Below, piece after piece: positions 8,970 through 18,174 of a stretch of DNA of 64,000 bases. The stretch lies in NCBI GenBank assembly GCA_958421275.1, contig CATZLI010000008.1, forward strand, positions 62,001 to 126,000. The letters are read 5' to 3'. Every line of letters starts with the position of its first letter. The stretch's first letter is position 1. The DNA is from an uncultured Collinsella sp. (GTDB taxonomy: Bacteria > Actinomycetota > Coriobacteriia > Coriobacteriales > Coriobacteriaceae). The notes under the pieces were generated by a model. It did no database searches, was not told where the DNA came from, and saw nothing but the letters and a program-made list of their open reading frames with translations. A program made the translations under genes and the position numbers.

Positions 8970-10997
8970 ATGGAACAAAAGGTCAAGGAGGCAGCTTCGC
9001 ACGCTGCGATTCCTGTGAGCATCTCGGCGATGCTCGTCACGCTGGGCGTGGTGTATGGCGATATCGGCACCAGCCCCATGTATGTAACCAAGGCGCTCGT
9101 TGCCGGCAACGGCGGCATCGGAAGCGTTACACAGGAGTTCGTGCTCGGCGCGCTCTCCCTTGTTGTGTGGACGGTCACGCTGCTGACGACCGTCAAGTAC
9201 GTGCTCATCTCGCTGCGCGCCGACAACCATGGCGAGGGTGGCATCTTTGCTCTGTACAGCTTGGTTAAGCGCTGCGGCAAATGGCTCATCATCCCCGCCA
9301 TGCTGGGCGGCGCGGCACTGCTCGCCGATGGCATCCTCACGCCCGCCGTTACCGTGACTACGGCTATCGAGGGTCTGCGCACCATTCCGGCAGTCCATGC
9401 TGTGTTGGGCGACGATCAGGGCCGCGTCGTGGCCATCACGCTTGCCATCATCATTGCGCTCTTCTTGGTGCAGCGCATCGGTACGGCCAAGATCGGCCGT
9501 GCCTTTGGCCCCATCATGACGCTGTGGTTTCTGTTCCTGGGCGGTACGGGTCTGTTCTTTGTTTTCCAGTATCCCGCGGTGCTGCTGTGCCTCAACCCGC
9601 TACGCGGCGTCGGCTTTTTGCTGAGTCCCAACAACTATGCGGGCATCATGATCTTGGGCAGCTGCTTCCTTGCCACCACCGGTGCCGAGGCGCTCTACTC
9701 CGACATGGGCCATGTGGGCCGCGGCAACATTTATGCCACCTGGCCGTTCGTCAAGTGCTGCTTGCTGCTGTCCTATATGGGCCAGGGCGCTTGGCTTATC
9801 AACAACGCCGGCAGCCCGGAGCTCATGGGTATCGCCGACCTCAACCCCTTCTACCAGATGCTCACCCCGGGCCTGCGTCCCTTTGCCGTCGGCCTTTCCA
9901 CCGTCGCGGCCATCATTGCCTCGCAGGCGCTCATCACCGGTGCATTCTCGCTGGTGTCCGAGGCCAGTCGCCTGGACCTCATGCCGCACATGCAGGTCTT
10001 CTATCCTGCCGAGACCAAGGGCCAGCTCTATATTCCCATGGTCAACAACGTCATGCTTGTGGGCTGCGTCATCGTGGTGCTGCTGTTCCAGAGCTCGGCG
10101 CACATGGAGGCTGCCTACGGCTTGGCGATCACCCTGACCATGATGTGCACGACGCTGCTGCTCTTCTTCTACTTGCATGTCGATCGTGGCCTTAAGGTCG
10201 TCCCGTATATCTTTGTTGCCTTCTTCCTCATGCTCGAGGGCTTCTTCTTTGTGAGTTCGCTCACCAAGTTCTTCCACGGCGGCTACTTCACCATCCTTAT
10301 GGCTGCACTCATCATGGGCATTATGGTGTGCTGGTACAACGGCACGGCGGTCGAGCGGCGTCAGTTTACGCTGCTGCCGCTGCGCAGCTATCTGCCGCAG
10401 CTCAAGCGCCTGCGCGACGACGATCGCTACGAGCTTATGAGCGACAACATCGTGTACCTGACCAAGGACACCAATACCGACTACATCGACCGCGATATCG
10501 TCTACTCGATTCTGGACAAGCATCCCAAACGCGCCCGCGCCTGGTGGTTCGTGAACGTCGAGACCATGGACGAGCCGCATACCTTTGCCTATTCGGTCGA
10601 GACGTTTGGCACCGACTACGTGTTCCGCGTGCATCTGTACCTGGGCTACAAGGTTAACCAGCGCGTGAACGCCTACCTACGTCAGGTTGTTCAGGATCTG
10701 GCCGCCACTGGCGAGCTGCCGCCGCAGATGCACGACTACTCGGTCTACAAGGATCCGGGCAACATCGGCACGTTCAAGTTCGTCATGATTCGCAAGCTCC
10801 TGGCGCCCGAGAGTGACGTGGAGCCGAGCGAGCGCACGGCCATCACGCTCAAGTACATCATCCGCCGCGCCGCCGGCACGCCGGCGCGCTGGTACGGCCT
10901 GGAGAACTCCAACGTGAGCTTTGAGTATGTGCCGCTGTTCACCAAGTTCAAGGCTGTGAACAAGATGCAGCGCCTGGCTCCCAACGAGCGCCCGTAG
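8970..10997 (+). CDS. kup: Kup-family potassium uptake transporter
   Basis: 675 residues from ATG 8970 (GGGAGG upstream, 10-nt spacing; a TTG at 8952 lies inside that site). The Kup signature is clear at the N-terminus: LGVVYGDIGTSPMY, then ADNHGEGGIFALYSL. About twelve membrane helices run to residue 450, followed by a cytosolic C-terminal domain (FVNVETMDEPHTFAYSV...). Kup proteins take up potassium with protons. The gene is followed closely by a one-helix small protein and a KdpD/KdpE-like pair, suggesting a local potassium or osmotic regulatory unit. No c-di-AMP riboswitch could be recognised in the 140-nt leader. Confidence 0.93.
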   Translation: MEQKVKEAASHAAIPVSISAMLVTLGVVYGDIGTSPMYVTKALVAGNGGIGSVTQEFVLGALSLVVWTVTLLTTVKYVLISLRADNHGEGGIFALYSLVKRCGKWLIIPAMLGGAALLADGILTPAVTVTTAIEGLRTIPAVHAVLGDDQGRVVAITLAIIIALFLVQRIGTAKIGRAFGPIMTLWFLFLGGTGLFFVFQYPAVLLCLNPLRGVGFLLSPNNYAGIMILGSCFLATTGAEALYSDMGHVGRGNIYATWPFVKCCLLLSYMGQGAWLINNAGSPELMGIADLNPFYQMLTPGLRPFAVGLSTVAAIIASQALITGAFSLVSEASRLDLMPHMQVFYPAETKGQLYIPMVNNVMLVGCVIVVLLFQSSAHMEAAYGLAITLTMMCTTLLLFFYLHVDRGLKVVPYIFVAFFLMLEGFFFVSSLTKFFHGGYFTILMAALIMGIMVCWYNGTAVERRQFTLLPLRSYLPQLKRLRDDDRYELMSDNIVYLTKDTNTDYIDRDIVYSILDKHPKRARAWWFVNVETMDEPHTFAYSVETFGTDYVFRVHLYLGYKVNQRVNAYLRQVVQDLAATGELPPQMHDYSVYKDPGNIGTFKFVMIRKLLAPESDVEPSERTAITLKYIIRRAAGTPARWYGLENSNVSFEYVPLFTKFKAVNKMQRLAPNERP

Positions 10998-11058
10998 GCG
11001 CCGACGGGTTGCATGGAGTTGGTTTTTGATGGACAAGATTGAGACCGGGGAGGCAAGC

Positions 11059-11253
11059 ATGGATGCAAAGATGCTTGATGGCCGCGAGGTGTTTGCCGAG
11101 ATGGTGCGTGAGGTACGCGCCGATGCTGACGAAGATCGGTTTTTGACGAACCGTGCCAACATGGACATGGCCGATCGCGTGATTTCGATCGTGGCACTGG
11201 TATTTGGAGCGGTGTGCGTGTGTGCCCTGCTCGCGCACGTGCTGTTTGTCTAG
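11059..11253 (+). CDS. Small single-helix membrane protein between kup and the sensor kinase
   Basis: 64 residues from ATG 11059, which has a strong GGGGAGG site at 5-nt spacing. An in-frame ATG at 11029 would add 10 residues but has only GGAG at 11 nt. Residues 1-37 are charged and probably cytosolic (MLDGREVFAEMVREVRAD). The rest is one hydrophobic helix, VISIVALVFGAVCVCALLAHVLFV, ending almost at the C-terminus. I do not recognise the family. The position and tail-anchored shape suggest an accessory subunit of Kup or of the sensor, by analogy with small subunits such as KdpF; that is inference. Confidence 0.6.
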   Translation: MDAKMLDGREVFAEMVREVRADADEDRFLTNRANMDMADRVISIVALVFGAVCVCALLAHVLFV

Positions 11254-11300
11254 CGGCTGCCGGTCGTAGAAGGCTTTACACTTAGAACCACCACGAGGGA

Positions 11301-11348
11301 AAACCACCACAAAGGTGCCTGTTCCCTTTGTGGTGGTTTTTGTTTTTG
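11301..11348 (+). terminator. Intrinsic terminator after kup and the small protein
   Basis: AAACCACCACAAAGG / CCTTTGTGGTGGTTT with an 8-nt loop, followed by TTGTTTTTG. It separates kup and its small partner from the two-component genes starting at 11368. Confidence 0.85.
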
Positions 11349-11367
11349 AGAGAGGGGCGGGGCGCTG

Positions 11368-12993
11368 ATGGACGTCCATGCGGACGGCGATATTGCCGAT
11401 AACTTTTGGTGGCGGCGCACGACGTCGACGCGTCGCGGCCCTCTGTACGACATCTGCGTGGCGGCGGGGCTGCTGTTAGCGGCGACGATTGTGGGCGTGC
11501 TGCTCGACCGCCCCGGTCTCGCTCCCAGCATCATGATCGTCTACGTGTTTGCCGTGCAGCTGTGCGCCTTTTTCACCTGGAGCCGCCTGTATTGCCTGTT
11601 GAGCTCGGCTGCCGCCGTGGCGCTTTACAGCTTCTTGTTTGTCGATCCGCGCTACTCGCTGTCGTTTATCGACCGCGTCTATCCCGGCATGTTCTTCATC
11701 ATGTTTGTGGTCTCGCTTGTGTCGAGCTCGATTGCGTTGGCCCTGCGCCGCGCCTTGGCGCAGGCTGCTGCCAGCGACCGTCGCACGCATATGGTGCTCG
11801 AGACCAACCGCATGCTGCAGCGGTGTGCCGATCAGCAGCAGATTGTGCATGCCATGGCCACGCAGCTGGCTCGTCTTTCGGGCTGTCCGGTCGTGTGGTA
11901 CAGCGCCGACGCCGACGATGATGACCTGCTGCCGCGTGCGACGTACACGGCCGTGGGTGACGCCGCGCCGGTGCACCAGCTGACGCCCCAGATGCCGCCG
12001 CGACTCTCGGCGTCCGCCTATGTGGGAACGCCGCTCGATGCCACCTATGGCGGCTCGGCGTTCTACGGTATATACCTGACGGTGCGCTCGGGCGACACCA
12101 TGGTACGCGCGGGCGATCCCGCCTCGGTGGTGGGGGTACTCGCCATTGTCGCCGAGTCCGATGCTCTGACGCCCGAGGAGCGGACACTTGCCGATGCCAT
12201 CGTGAGCGAAGGCGAGCTGGCACTCGACCGCGCCCGCGCTATGGAAGCCCGCGAGGAGGCGGCGGTGCTCGCCAAAAACGAGCAGCTGCGCGCCAACCTG
12301 CTGCGCTCCATCTCACACGATCTGCGTACGCCGCTCACCAGTATTTCGGGTAATGCCGACGTGCTGCTCGACCAGGGCTCGACCGGCACCGCCGTGCTCG
12401 ACGCCCAGACGCGTCGCGGCCTGCTCCTGTCCATTCGCTCGGATGCGCAATGGCTCAACGCCACCGTCGAGAACCTGCTTGCCATCACCAAGCTCGAGGG
12501 CGACGGTATGCATCTGTCGACTACGCTCGAGCTCATGGACGATATCGTCGAGGAGGCGCTGCGCCACGTAAATCCGGCTGTGCGCGAGCACGACCTTAAG
12601 GTGGTGGCGTGCGATGAGCCGGCGCTCGTCAATGTCGATGCGCGCCTGATGGTGCAGCTGGTGGTCAATCTGGTGAACAACGCCATCACCTATACGCCTG
12701 CAGGCTCGCACATCGTGATCTCGATTAGCGTCGACGATGGACGCGTGGCGTGCTCGGTGGCCGATGACGGCCCGGGCATTGCGCCCGAGGACCGCGAGCG
12801 GATCTTTGAGTCGTTCTACACCGCCAACCACGGTTTGGCCGACAGCCATCGCAGCGTGGGTCTGGGTCTTTCGCTCTGCCGCTCCATTGCGTTAGCGCAT
12901 GGCGGTAGCATAGAGGTTGCCGCGGCGGATCCGCACGGCTCGGTCTTTACGATTGAGCTTCCCGTCGCTGACGTTTCGTTTGATAAGGAGTAG
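11368..12993 (+). CDS. KdpD-like sensor histidine kinase without the N-terminal KdpD sensor domain
   Basis: 541 residues. Helices between about 28 and 127 form the DUF4118 membrane unit typical of KdpD (PSIMIVYVFAVQLCAFFTWS). A GAF-like region spans about 150-290. The H-box is RSISHDLRTPLTSISGN with His at 317. N-box VVNLVNNAITYTP, DDGPGIAPEDRERIF and GLGLSLCRSIA complete the ATPase. Full KdpD is about 900 residues because of an N-terminal KdpD/Usp sensor part. That part is absent here, and no kdpFABC genes are nearby. The response regulator starts 4 nt after this stop. The trigger may be potassium or turgor (inference from DUF4118 and the kup neighbour). Confidence 0.85.
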   Translation: MDVHADGDIADNFWWRRTTSTRRGPLYDICVAAGLLLAATIVGVLLDRPGLAPSIMIVYVFAVQLCAFFTWSRLYCLLSSAAAVALYSFLFVDPRYSLSFIDRVYPGMFFIMFVVSLVSSSIALALRRALAQAAASDRRTHMVLETNRMLQRCADQQQIVHAMATQLARLSGCPVVWYSADADDDDLLPRATYTAVGDAAPVHQLTPQMPPRLSASAYVGTPLDATYGGSAFYGIYLTVRSGDTMVRAGDPASVVGVLAIVAESDALTPEERTLADAIVSEGELALDRARAMEAREEAAVLAKNEQLRANLLRSISHDLRTPLTSISGNADVLLDQGSTGTAVLDAQTRRGLLLSIRSDAQWLNATVENLLAITKLEGDGMHLSTTLELMDDIVEEALRHVNPAVREHDLKVVACDEPALVNVDARLMVQLVVNLVNNAITYTPAGSHIVISISVDDGRVACSVADDGPGIAPEDRERIFESFYTANHGLADSHRSVGLGLSLCRSIALAHGGSIEVAAADPHGSVFTIELPVADVSFDKE

Positions 12994-12997
12994 CGCC

Positions 12998-13711
12998 GTG
13001 CCGAACTCTGCCGTAAAACCGCTCATCTTGGTCGTTGAGGACGACCCCGCCGTTCGCAACTTAATCGTTGCCGCGCTCGAGGCGCACGGCTTGCGTCATA
13101 TGGCCGTGGAGACCGCCCATGCCGCCATCGCCGCCGCCTCATCGCAGACGCCGAGTATTGTGCTGCTCGATCTGGGCCTGCCCGATATGGACGGCGTCAA
13201 GGTGGTGGAGTCGGTGCGCGCATGGTCGGGCATGCCGATCATTGTGGTCTCGGCGCGCAGCGAGGATGCGGACAAGATTCGCGCGCTCGATGCCGGCGCC
13301 GACGACTACCTGACCAAGCCGTTTTCGGTCGAGGAGCTGCTCGCGCGCATTCGCACGACGCTCAGGCGTCTCTCGTATGCGCAAACGGGCGGCGTTGTCT
13401 CCGAGGGCTCGTTCGATACCGGCGAGCTGCATATCGATTTTGATGCCGGCATCGCCACGATGGACGGCGAGGAGCTGCACCTGACGCCGATCGAGTACAA
13501 GTTGCTCTGCTTGCTGGCACACAACGCCGACAAGGTGCTGACGCACCAGTTTATTTTGCACGAGATCTGGGGTACGGCGACCAAGAGCGACCTGGCGAGC
13601 CTGCGCGTCTTTATGGGTACGCTGCGCAAAAAGATCGAGTCCGACCCCGCGCATCCGCGCTATATCCAAACGCACGTGGGTATCGGCTATCGCCTGGTCA
13701 CCCAAGGCTAG
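12998..13711 (+). CDS. KdpE-like OmpR-family response regulator
   Basis: 237 residues from GTG 12998, with AAGGAG 7 nt upstream formed by the end of the kinase gene. The receiver domain (1-120) has acidic pocket D15/D16, phospho-acceptor D58 (LLDLGLPDMDG) and Lys in DYLTKPF. The C-terminal winged helix (about 140-235) shows LTPIEYKLLCLLA and the RVFMGTLRKKIESDP recognition region, closest to KdpE. The likely partner is the kinase just upstream. Targets may include kup, but no binding site could be identified. Confidence 0.88.
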   Translation: MPNSAVKPLILVVEDDPAVRNLIVAALEAHGLRHMAVETAHAAIAAASSQTPSIVLLDLGLPDMDGVKVVESVRAWSGMPIIVVSARSEDADKIRALDAGADDYLTKPFSVEELLARIRTTLRRLSYAQTGGVVSEGSFDTGELHIDFDAGIATMDGEELHLTPIEYKLLCLLAHNADKVLTHQFILHEIWGTATKSDLASLRVFMGTLRKKIESDPAHPRYIQTHVGIGYRLVTQG

Positions 13712-13735
13712 ATCGCCAACCACCATCCCAATATG

Positions 13736-13802
13736 AGTTGCGGTGAAATACGGTCTAAATTTGCCTAATTCCCGGCAAAACAGTCCGTATTCTACCGCAA
13801 CT
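13736..13802. terminator. Inverted repeat between convergent genes, probable bidirectional terminator
   Basis: Arms AGTTGCGGTGAAATACGG (13736-13753) and its near-complement ending ACCGCAACT (13784-13802), about 25-nt loop. It fills the 94-bp gap between the regulator (ends 13711) and the minus-strand methylase (ends 13806). T-rich sequence follows on the plus side. Confidence 0.55.
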
Positions 13803-13805
13803 TTG

Positions 13806-16373
13806 TTATTTGCCCTTGGGCTTGCTGGCGTAGAACTTCTTCTTTTTGGGCTTGCCGGCGGGGGAGGGTTTGCCGGCAAAGTTGGACTTGCCGTTGCCGG
13901 CCTGCGCGTGCGCGGGTGCTGCCGCACGGGGCTTGCGGGCCTCGGAGTTGCGCAGTTCCTCGACGCGCTCGGCAATTTCCTCGGCGCTAAAGCCGACCTC
14001 TGCCATGGCGTCCTCGATGGGCAGGCGGCGCACGATGTAGCAGTGATGCACCTTCTGGTTGCGCGCGAAGTCCTCGGGGATGGTCTGTGCCGTAATGTCC
14101 TCCAGCACCACGCCCGCGCGCGCGAGTTTGCGCGTCTCGGGGCGGAAGCCGCGCAGGTTGCAGCTAAAGATGGCATGGCCGCCCTGCGCGAGCAGACGCG
14201 ATACGCCGGCCAAAAGCTCAACATGGTCGCGCTGGACATCCCAGGTGCGGCGGCCCATCTTGGACGAGTTCGAAAACGTGGGCGGGTCGACAAAGATCAG
14301 GTCACAGCGGTTGCGCGTCTGGCGCTGGTCGCGAATCCAGGCGAGCACGTCGTCGCGCACAAAATGATGCTGAGGCCCCACAAAGCCGTTCTGGCGCATG
14401 TTGCGCTCGGCCCAGTCCAGATAGGTGTTGGAGAGGTCGACTGTCACGGTCTCCTCGACGCCGCCATCGGCCGCGTAGCAGGTGGCAGTGCCGGTGTAGG
14501 CAAACAGGTTGAGGAAGCGGCGCGCTTGCTTGGCGTGCTCGCGCACTAGGTTGCGGGTGACGCGGTGATCCAAGAAGATGCCCACATCCAGATAGTCGTC
14601 AAAGTTGACGGCAAAGGTGAGTCCGCCCTCTTCGATGAGTGGCAGACGACGGCGTGCGATATTGGCGCGCTCGCCCGAGCTGCCCTTGCCGGCGCCCTGT
14701 TTGCCGTACTGCGAGCCGCCGCGCGAACGCATGCGGGCCTTGGCGTGCACATGCTCGGCCGGAACATCAAGGATGCGCGGCGCGATGGCCAGAATGTCGA
14801 GCATGCGGGCTTGGGCTAGCGCGGGGTCGATGGTCTTGGGCGCGGCGTATTCGGCGATGACGAGCCAGCGGCCCGGCGTCTGCGGGCAGCCCTCGTACAG
14901 GTCGATGGCGGCGGAGTAATCGGGCAGATCGGCATCGTAGACGCGGTAGCAGCTCACGCCCTCGCGCTTGGCCCACTTGCGGCGCAGACGGGCGTTCTTA
15001 CGCAGGCGGTTGGCGAACTGCTCCGACTCGGGGGTGAGCACGGGCAGCGGCTTGCCGTCACCCAGGTCGAGCATGGCGGCAGGCTCGGGCATGGCGGAAG
15101 CGGCGGCTCTGTCGTTGACGTCGTCGGCATCCGCAACCTTGGCCTCGGCATCCGTGCTGGTCGCAGCCTCAAACGCTGCGGCAGCGTGGTCGAGCGAAGG
15201 CCAGACTTCGACGGTCGCCTCCTCGTTGTTGGGCATGACGGCGATTGAGCGCTCGGGCTCGGCGTGGAGCGCGCGGGCCAGCAATCCGTCGCGGGTGAGC
15301 GCGGCGACCGGCGCCGCGGCAAGCTCGGGCGCGCGGCGCAGCTCGCCGACCAGCGTCATGGCGTCGTGCATGAGCGAAAGCGGTGTCTCGGTCGTATCCG
15401 CGACCACGGCGGCACCCGCGACGGCGCCCGCATGGTCCAGTACGGTGGCGGACTTGGCGGCGCAAAAATCGACAAAGCGCTTGTAGCCGGCGCACTTAAC
15501 CATGCGCTCAGCGGTCTTGCGGGCGGCGGGGTCAACATCCACGGCAACGATGCGCGCCTGGCGCTCGCGTGCCGTCGCCTCGCGCTCGCGCGCTTCGGCA
15601 CGCAGCTGCTCCCACAGGGCAGCGTCATGCAGCTGCCAGCCCTCAAAGCCCCAGCGCTCGCGGACGGCACCCGGGGCGCGGTCGGTTAGGATATTCACGG
15701 CCTCCAGCAGCAGGCCGCCGCCGGCGCACGAGGCGTCGATCAGCGTAGGCAGGGCTTCGTTCTCGTAATCGTCGGCCGTTAGCTCGCGCTCGCACAGTGC
15801 GGTCCAGCCGACTTGCGCAAGCACCAGGGCGGCGTAGTCGGGGCGCAGCACGTGCGTGCCCTCGCCGGCGCGGGTCGCGGCGGGCGGCAGGCGCTTGAAC
15901 AGCGGGTCGCCCGAAAGGTCCAGGCTGATGCTCGCGCGGCGCTGACGCAGCGAAAGCAGCAGGTGAACGTCGGGATCGGCGGCGTCGACATCGGCGCGAC
16001 GGCCCGTGGTCTCGGCCAGACGGTCGCACAGCGCGTCCTTGGCGCGCAGGGCCGAGAAGCGCGTGTTGCGCAGCTGCTCGGTCACGCCGCGGGCGGTGAT
16101 GGCGATGGTGGCGCCGGGGCGAACAATGCTCTCCCAGGCGATGTCGTAAACGCCGTCGTACAACTCATCGGCATCCTGCGCCTCAAAGCGCCCAAGCACC
16201 ACAAACACGCGGCTGGCCAGGCGCGACCACAGACAGGCGCGGTAGCCTTCTTCGAGCTCGCCCTCAAACGTAGCGCGGCCCTTCAGGCGGCGGACATGCG
16301 AAAGCCCGAGGCGTTTAAGCTCGTCGGCGAGTGCGGATTCAAAGCCCTCGGGGCAGCTTGCATAAAATTCCAT
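13806..16373 (-). CDS. rlmKL: RlmKL-type bifunctional 23S rRNA methyltransferase with a degenerate RlmL domain
   Basis: 855 residues. Order: THUMP region (1-160), RlmL-like Rossmann domain (160-385), Ala/Glu-rich linker (385-440), RlmK-like domain (440-810), basic tail (KPKKKKFYASKPKGK). RlmK makes m7G2069 and its motifs are intact: LFAYTGTATCYAADGG (623-638) and DLIFVDPPTFSNSSKM (691-706). RlmL makes m2G2445 in the E. coli enzyme, whose SAM loop DPMCGSGT and catalytic NPPYGERL I recall. The aligned stretches here read DASCAGGG (213-220) and ADTTETPL (325-332), so the RlmL half is probably inactive. The surrounding conserved text (TDRAPGAVRERWGFEGW) confirms the alignment. The HAD gene starts divergently 75 bp away. 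Confidence 0.85.
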   Translation of the reverse strand: MEFYASCPEGFESALADELKRLGLSHVRRLKGRATFEGELEEGYRACLWSRLASRVFVVLGRFEAQDADELYDGVYDIAWESIVRPGATIAITARGVTEQLRNTRFSALRAKDALCDRLAETTGRRADVDAADPDVHLLLSLRQRRASISLDLSGDPLFKRLPPAATRAGEGTHVLRPDYAALVLAQVGWTALCERELTADDYENEALPTLIDASCAGGGLLLEAVNILTDRAPGAVRERWGFEGWQLHDAALWEQLRAEAREREATARERQARIVAVDVDPAARKTAERMVKCAGYKRFVDFCAAKSATVLDHAGAVAGAAVVADTTETPLSLMHDAMTLVGELRRAPELAAAPVAALTRDGLLARALHAEPERSIAVMPNNEEATVEVWPSLDHAAAAFEAATSTDAEAKVADADDVNDRAAASAMPEPAAMLDLGDGKPLPVLTPESEQFANRLRKNARLRRKWAKREGVSCYRVYDADLPDYSAAIDLYEGCPQTPGRWLVIAEYAAPKTIDPALAQARMLDILAIAPRILDVPAEHVHAKARMRSRGGSQYGKQGAGKGSSGERANIARRRLPLIEEGGLTFAVNFDDYLDVGIFLDHRVTRNLVREHAKQARRFLNLFAYTGTATCYAADGGVEETVTVDLSNTYLDWAERNMRQNGFVGPQHHFVRDDVLAWIRDQRQTRNRCDLIFVDPPTFSNSSKMGRRTWDVQRDHVELLAGVSRLLAQGGHAIFSCNLRGFRPETRKLARAGVVLEDITAQTIPEDFARNQKVHHCYIVRRLPIEDAMAEVGFSAEEIAERVEELRNSEARKPRAAAPAHAQAGNGKSNFAGKPSPAGKPKKKKFYASKPKGK

Positions 16374-16448
16374 GGGTGACCTCTCTGATTGCGTCGCTTC
16401 ATTATATGATGGATGCTTCGTTTGCCCTTATCCTCGAAAGGAACTCAT

Positions 16449-17276
16449 ATGATTGATGCGTGTTCCGAATCCGCCGTGCTCTTTTTTGACGTGGACGGCA
16501 CGTTGACGTCGTTTGATCCCGACGATATGACCGACAAGGACTTCAATGCAATACATCCGTCGAAGGCTGTTGTTGATGCATTTGGTCGCTTGCGCAATGC
16601 GGGTCACCAGGCATTTATCTGCACGGGTCGTCCCTTGTGGCTGATTGCCGATGGCCTGCGCGCGCTGAACCCGGCGGGTATCGTTGCCATGGCGGGGGCG
16701 ACGCTCGAGATCGAGGGACGCGTGGTGCATGAGGACTGCTTTGACGAAGACATTGTTGAGGAGCTTGCGCGTCGCGTTGTGGATGCCGGCATCGAGGTTT
16801 TTTTCGAGTCCAACGCTGCGACTTTTGCGCTGGAGCCTGTGGGCGTTGAGTGCTCGTCTTTAATCGGTACCTCTGTGGTGCACAGCGCCGAGGAGATGCG
16901 CGTCGAGGGCCGTCTGCGCGTGGGCAAGGTGTGCATCACCGCGGGCGACCTGGCGCGCGTAGCCAGCGATGACGGCTTTATCGATCGCGAGTTTGAGCTG
17001 TGCAACACCGGTGGTCAGAATCGCGAGCTGAGCCCCAGGGGCATTGACAAGGGCGTGGGCGTGGCGCGAGCGCTGGCGTATCTGGGCCGCGAGGGAAATG
17101 CGCGCACTTTTGGCTTTGGCGATTCGGGCAACGACCTGGGCATGCTCGCTGCGGTCGAGACGGCTGTCGCCATGGGCAACGCCATGCCCGAGGTCAAGGC
17201 GGTCGCCGACTACGTGACCGACGATGTCGCACACGACGGTACCGTCACCGCCATGCAGCATTTCGGCCTCATCTAA
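16449..17276 (+). CDS. Cof-type HAD-superfamily phosphatase
   Basis: 275 residues from ATG 16449, after GAAAGGA. Motif I is FFDVDGTLTS with the nucleophile and acid Asp pair. Motif II is the Thr of ICTGRP. The C2-type cap lies between about 85 and 190. Motifs III/IV are GIDKGVGV and GFGDSGNDLGMLAAV. These define a HAD-IIB (Cof) enzyme, usually a broad phosphatase on sugar phosphates or nucleotide cofactors. The specific substrate cannot be read. It may share a regulatory region with the divergent rRNA methylase. Confidence 0.85.
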   Translation: MIDACSESAVLFFDVDGTLTSFDPDDMTDKDFNAIHPSKAVVDAFGRLRNAGHQAFICTGRPLWLIADGLRALNPAGIVAMAGATLEIEGRVVHEDCFDEDIVEELARRVVDAGIEVFFESNAATFALEPVGVECSSLIGTSVVHSAEEMRVEGRLRVGKVCITAGDLARVASDDGFIDREFELCNTGGQNRELSPRGIDKGVGVARALAYLGREGNARTFGFGDSGNDLGMLAAVETAVAMGNAMPEVKAVADYVTDDVAHDGTVTAMQHFGLI

Positions 17277-17469
17277 TGAATCCCGCCTTCTGACGTTTGC
17301 TCAAACTGCGACTCTTTGCTTTTGCATGCTCAATCGATTTATCAATCCAAACACTGAGGTGTTTATACCGTTCGCCGAGAAGATAAAAACCCGCAGTTCA
17401 CGCCTTGATAAACGTAGGTAAAGTGTTTAGCAGTTCAATGCCCGCGTGCAAACGAAAGGAATCAGGCAG

Positions 17470-18174
17470 ATGGCAATCAAGGTGTTCGCTGACGGTGCAA
17501 ACCTCGAGGGCATGCTCGACATGTACGAGAACGGCAACGTTCAGGGTTTCACGACCAACCCGTCCCTTATGAAGAAGGGCGGCGTGACGGATTACCGCGC
17601 GTTTGCCAAGGAAGTCCTGGCCCGCATCACCGATGTGTCCGTGTCGTTTGAGGTCTTTGCCGACGACGTCGAGACCATGGAGGTCGAGGCCCGCGAGATC
17701 GCTACCTGGGCCGAGAACGTCTACGTTAAGATTCCGTGCGTGACCACCAAGGGCGAGTCCACCGCCGAGCTGGTCCGCAAGCTTTCGGCCGACGGCATCA
17801 AGGTCAACGTCACCACTATCTTTACGCCTGCGCAGGTCGACGAGATGGTCGAGGCCGTTGACGCCGAGACGCCGTCCATCATCTCGCTCTTTGCCGGCCG
17901 TATCGCCGATACCGGTGTCGATCCCATCCCGTTTATGACGGAGTCTGTCGAGAAGGCCGCCGCCAAACCCAACTGCGAGGTCCTGTGGGCGTCCACGCGC
18001 GAGCTTATCAACATTTACCAGGCCGAGGCCTGCGGTTGCCAGATCATCACGGTGCCCAACAGCATCCTGGCCAAGCGCAAGAACATCGGCCGTGATCCGT
18101 ACGAGGTCTCGCTCGATACCGTGCGCGGTTTTGCCAAGGATATCGCGGCGCTCGGTTTCCATATCCTGCCGTAG
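17470..18174 (+). CDS. Small transaldolase / fructose-6-phosphate aldolase-type protein
   Basis: 234 residues from ATG 17470 with AAAGGA upstream. It is the short TalC/FSA class: FTTNPSLMKKGG near residue 27, Schiff-base Lys in VYVKIPC (about K87), and IIXLFAGRIADTG-type and WASTRE motifs. Short transaldolases move a dihydroxyacetone unit between sugar phosphates in the pentose-phosphate pathway; FSA variants run a free aldol reaction. The sequence does not decide between them by eye. The last codons (FHILP-stop) lie in a 16-bp segment repeated 156 bp downstream. Confidence 0.85.
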   Translation: MAIKVFADGANLEGMLDMYENGNVQGFTTNPSLMKKGGVTDYRAFAKEVLARITDVSVSFEVFADDVETMEVEAREIATWAENVYVKIPCVTTKGESTAELVRKLSADGIKVNVTTIFTPAQVDEMVEAVDAETPSIISLFAGRIADTGVDPIPFMTESVEKAAAKPNCEVLWASTRELINIYQAEACGCQIITVPNSILAKRKNIGRDPYEVSLDTVRGFAKDIAALGFHILP

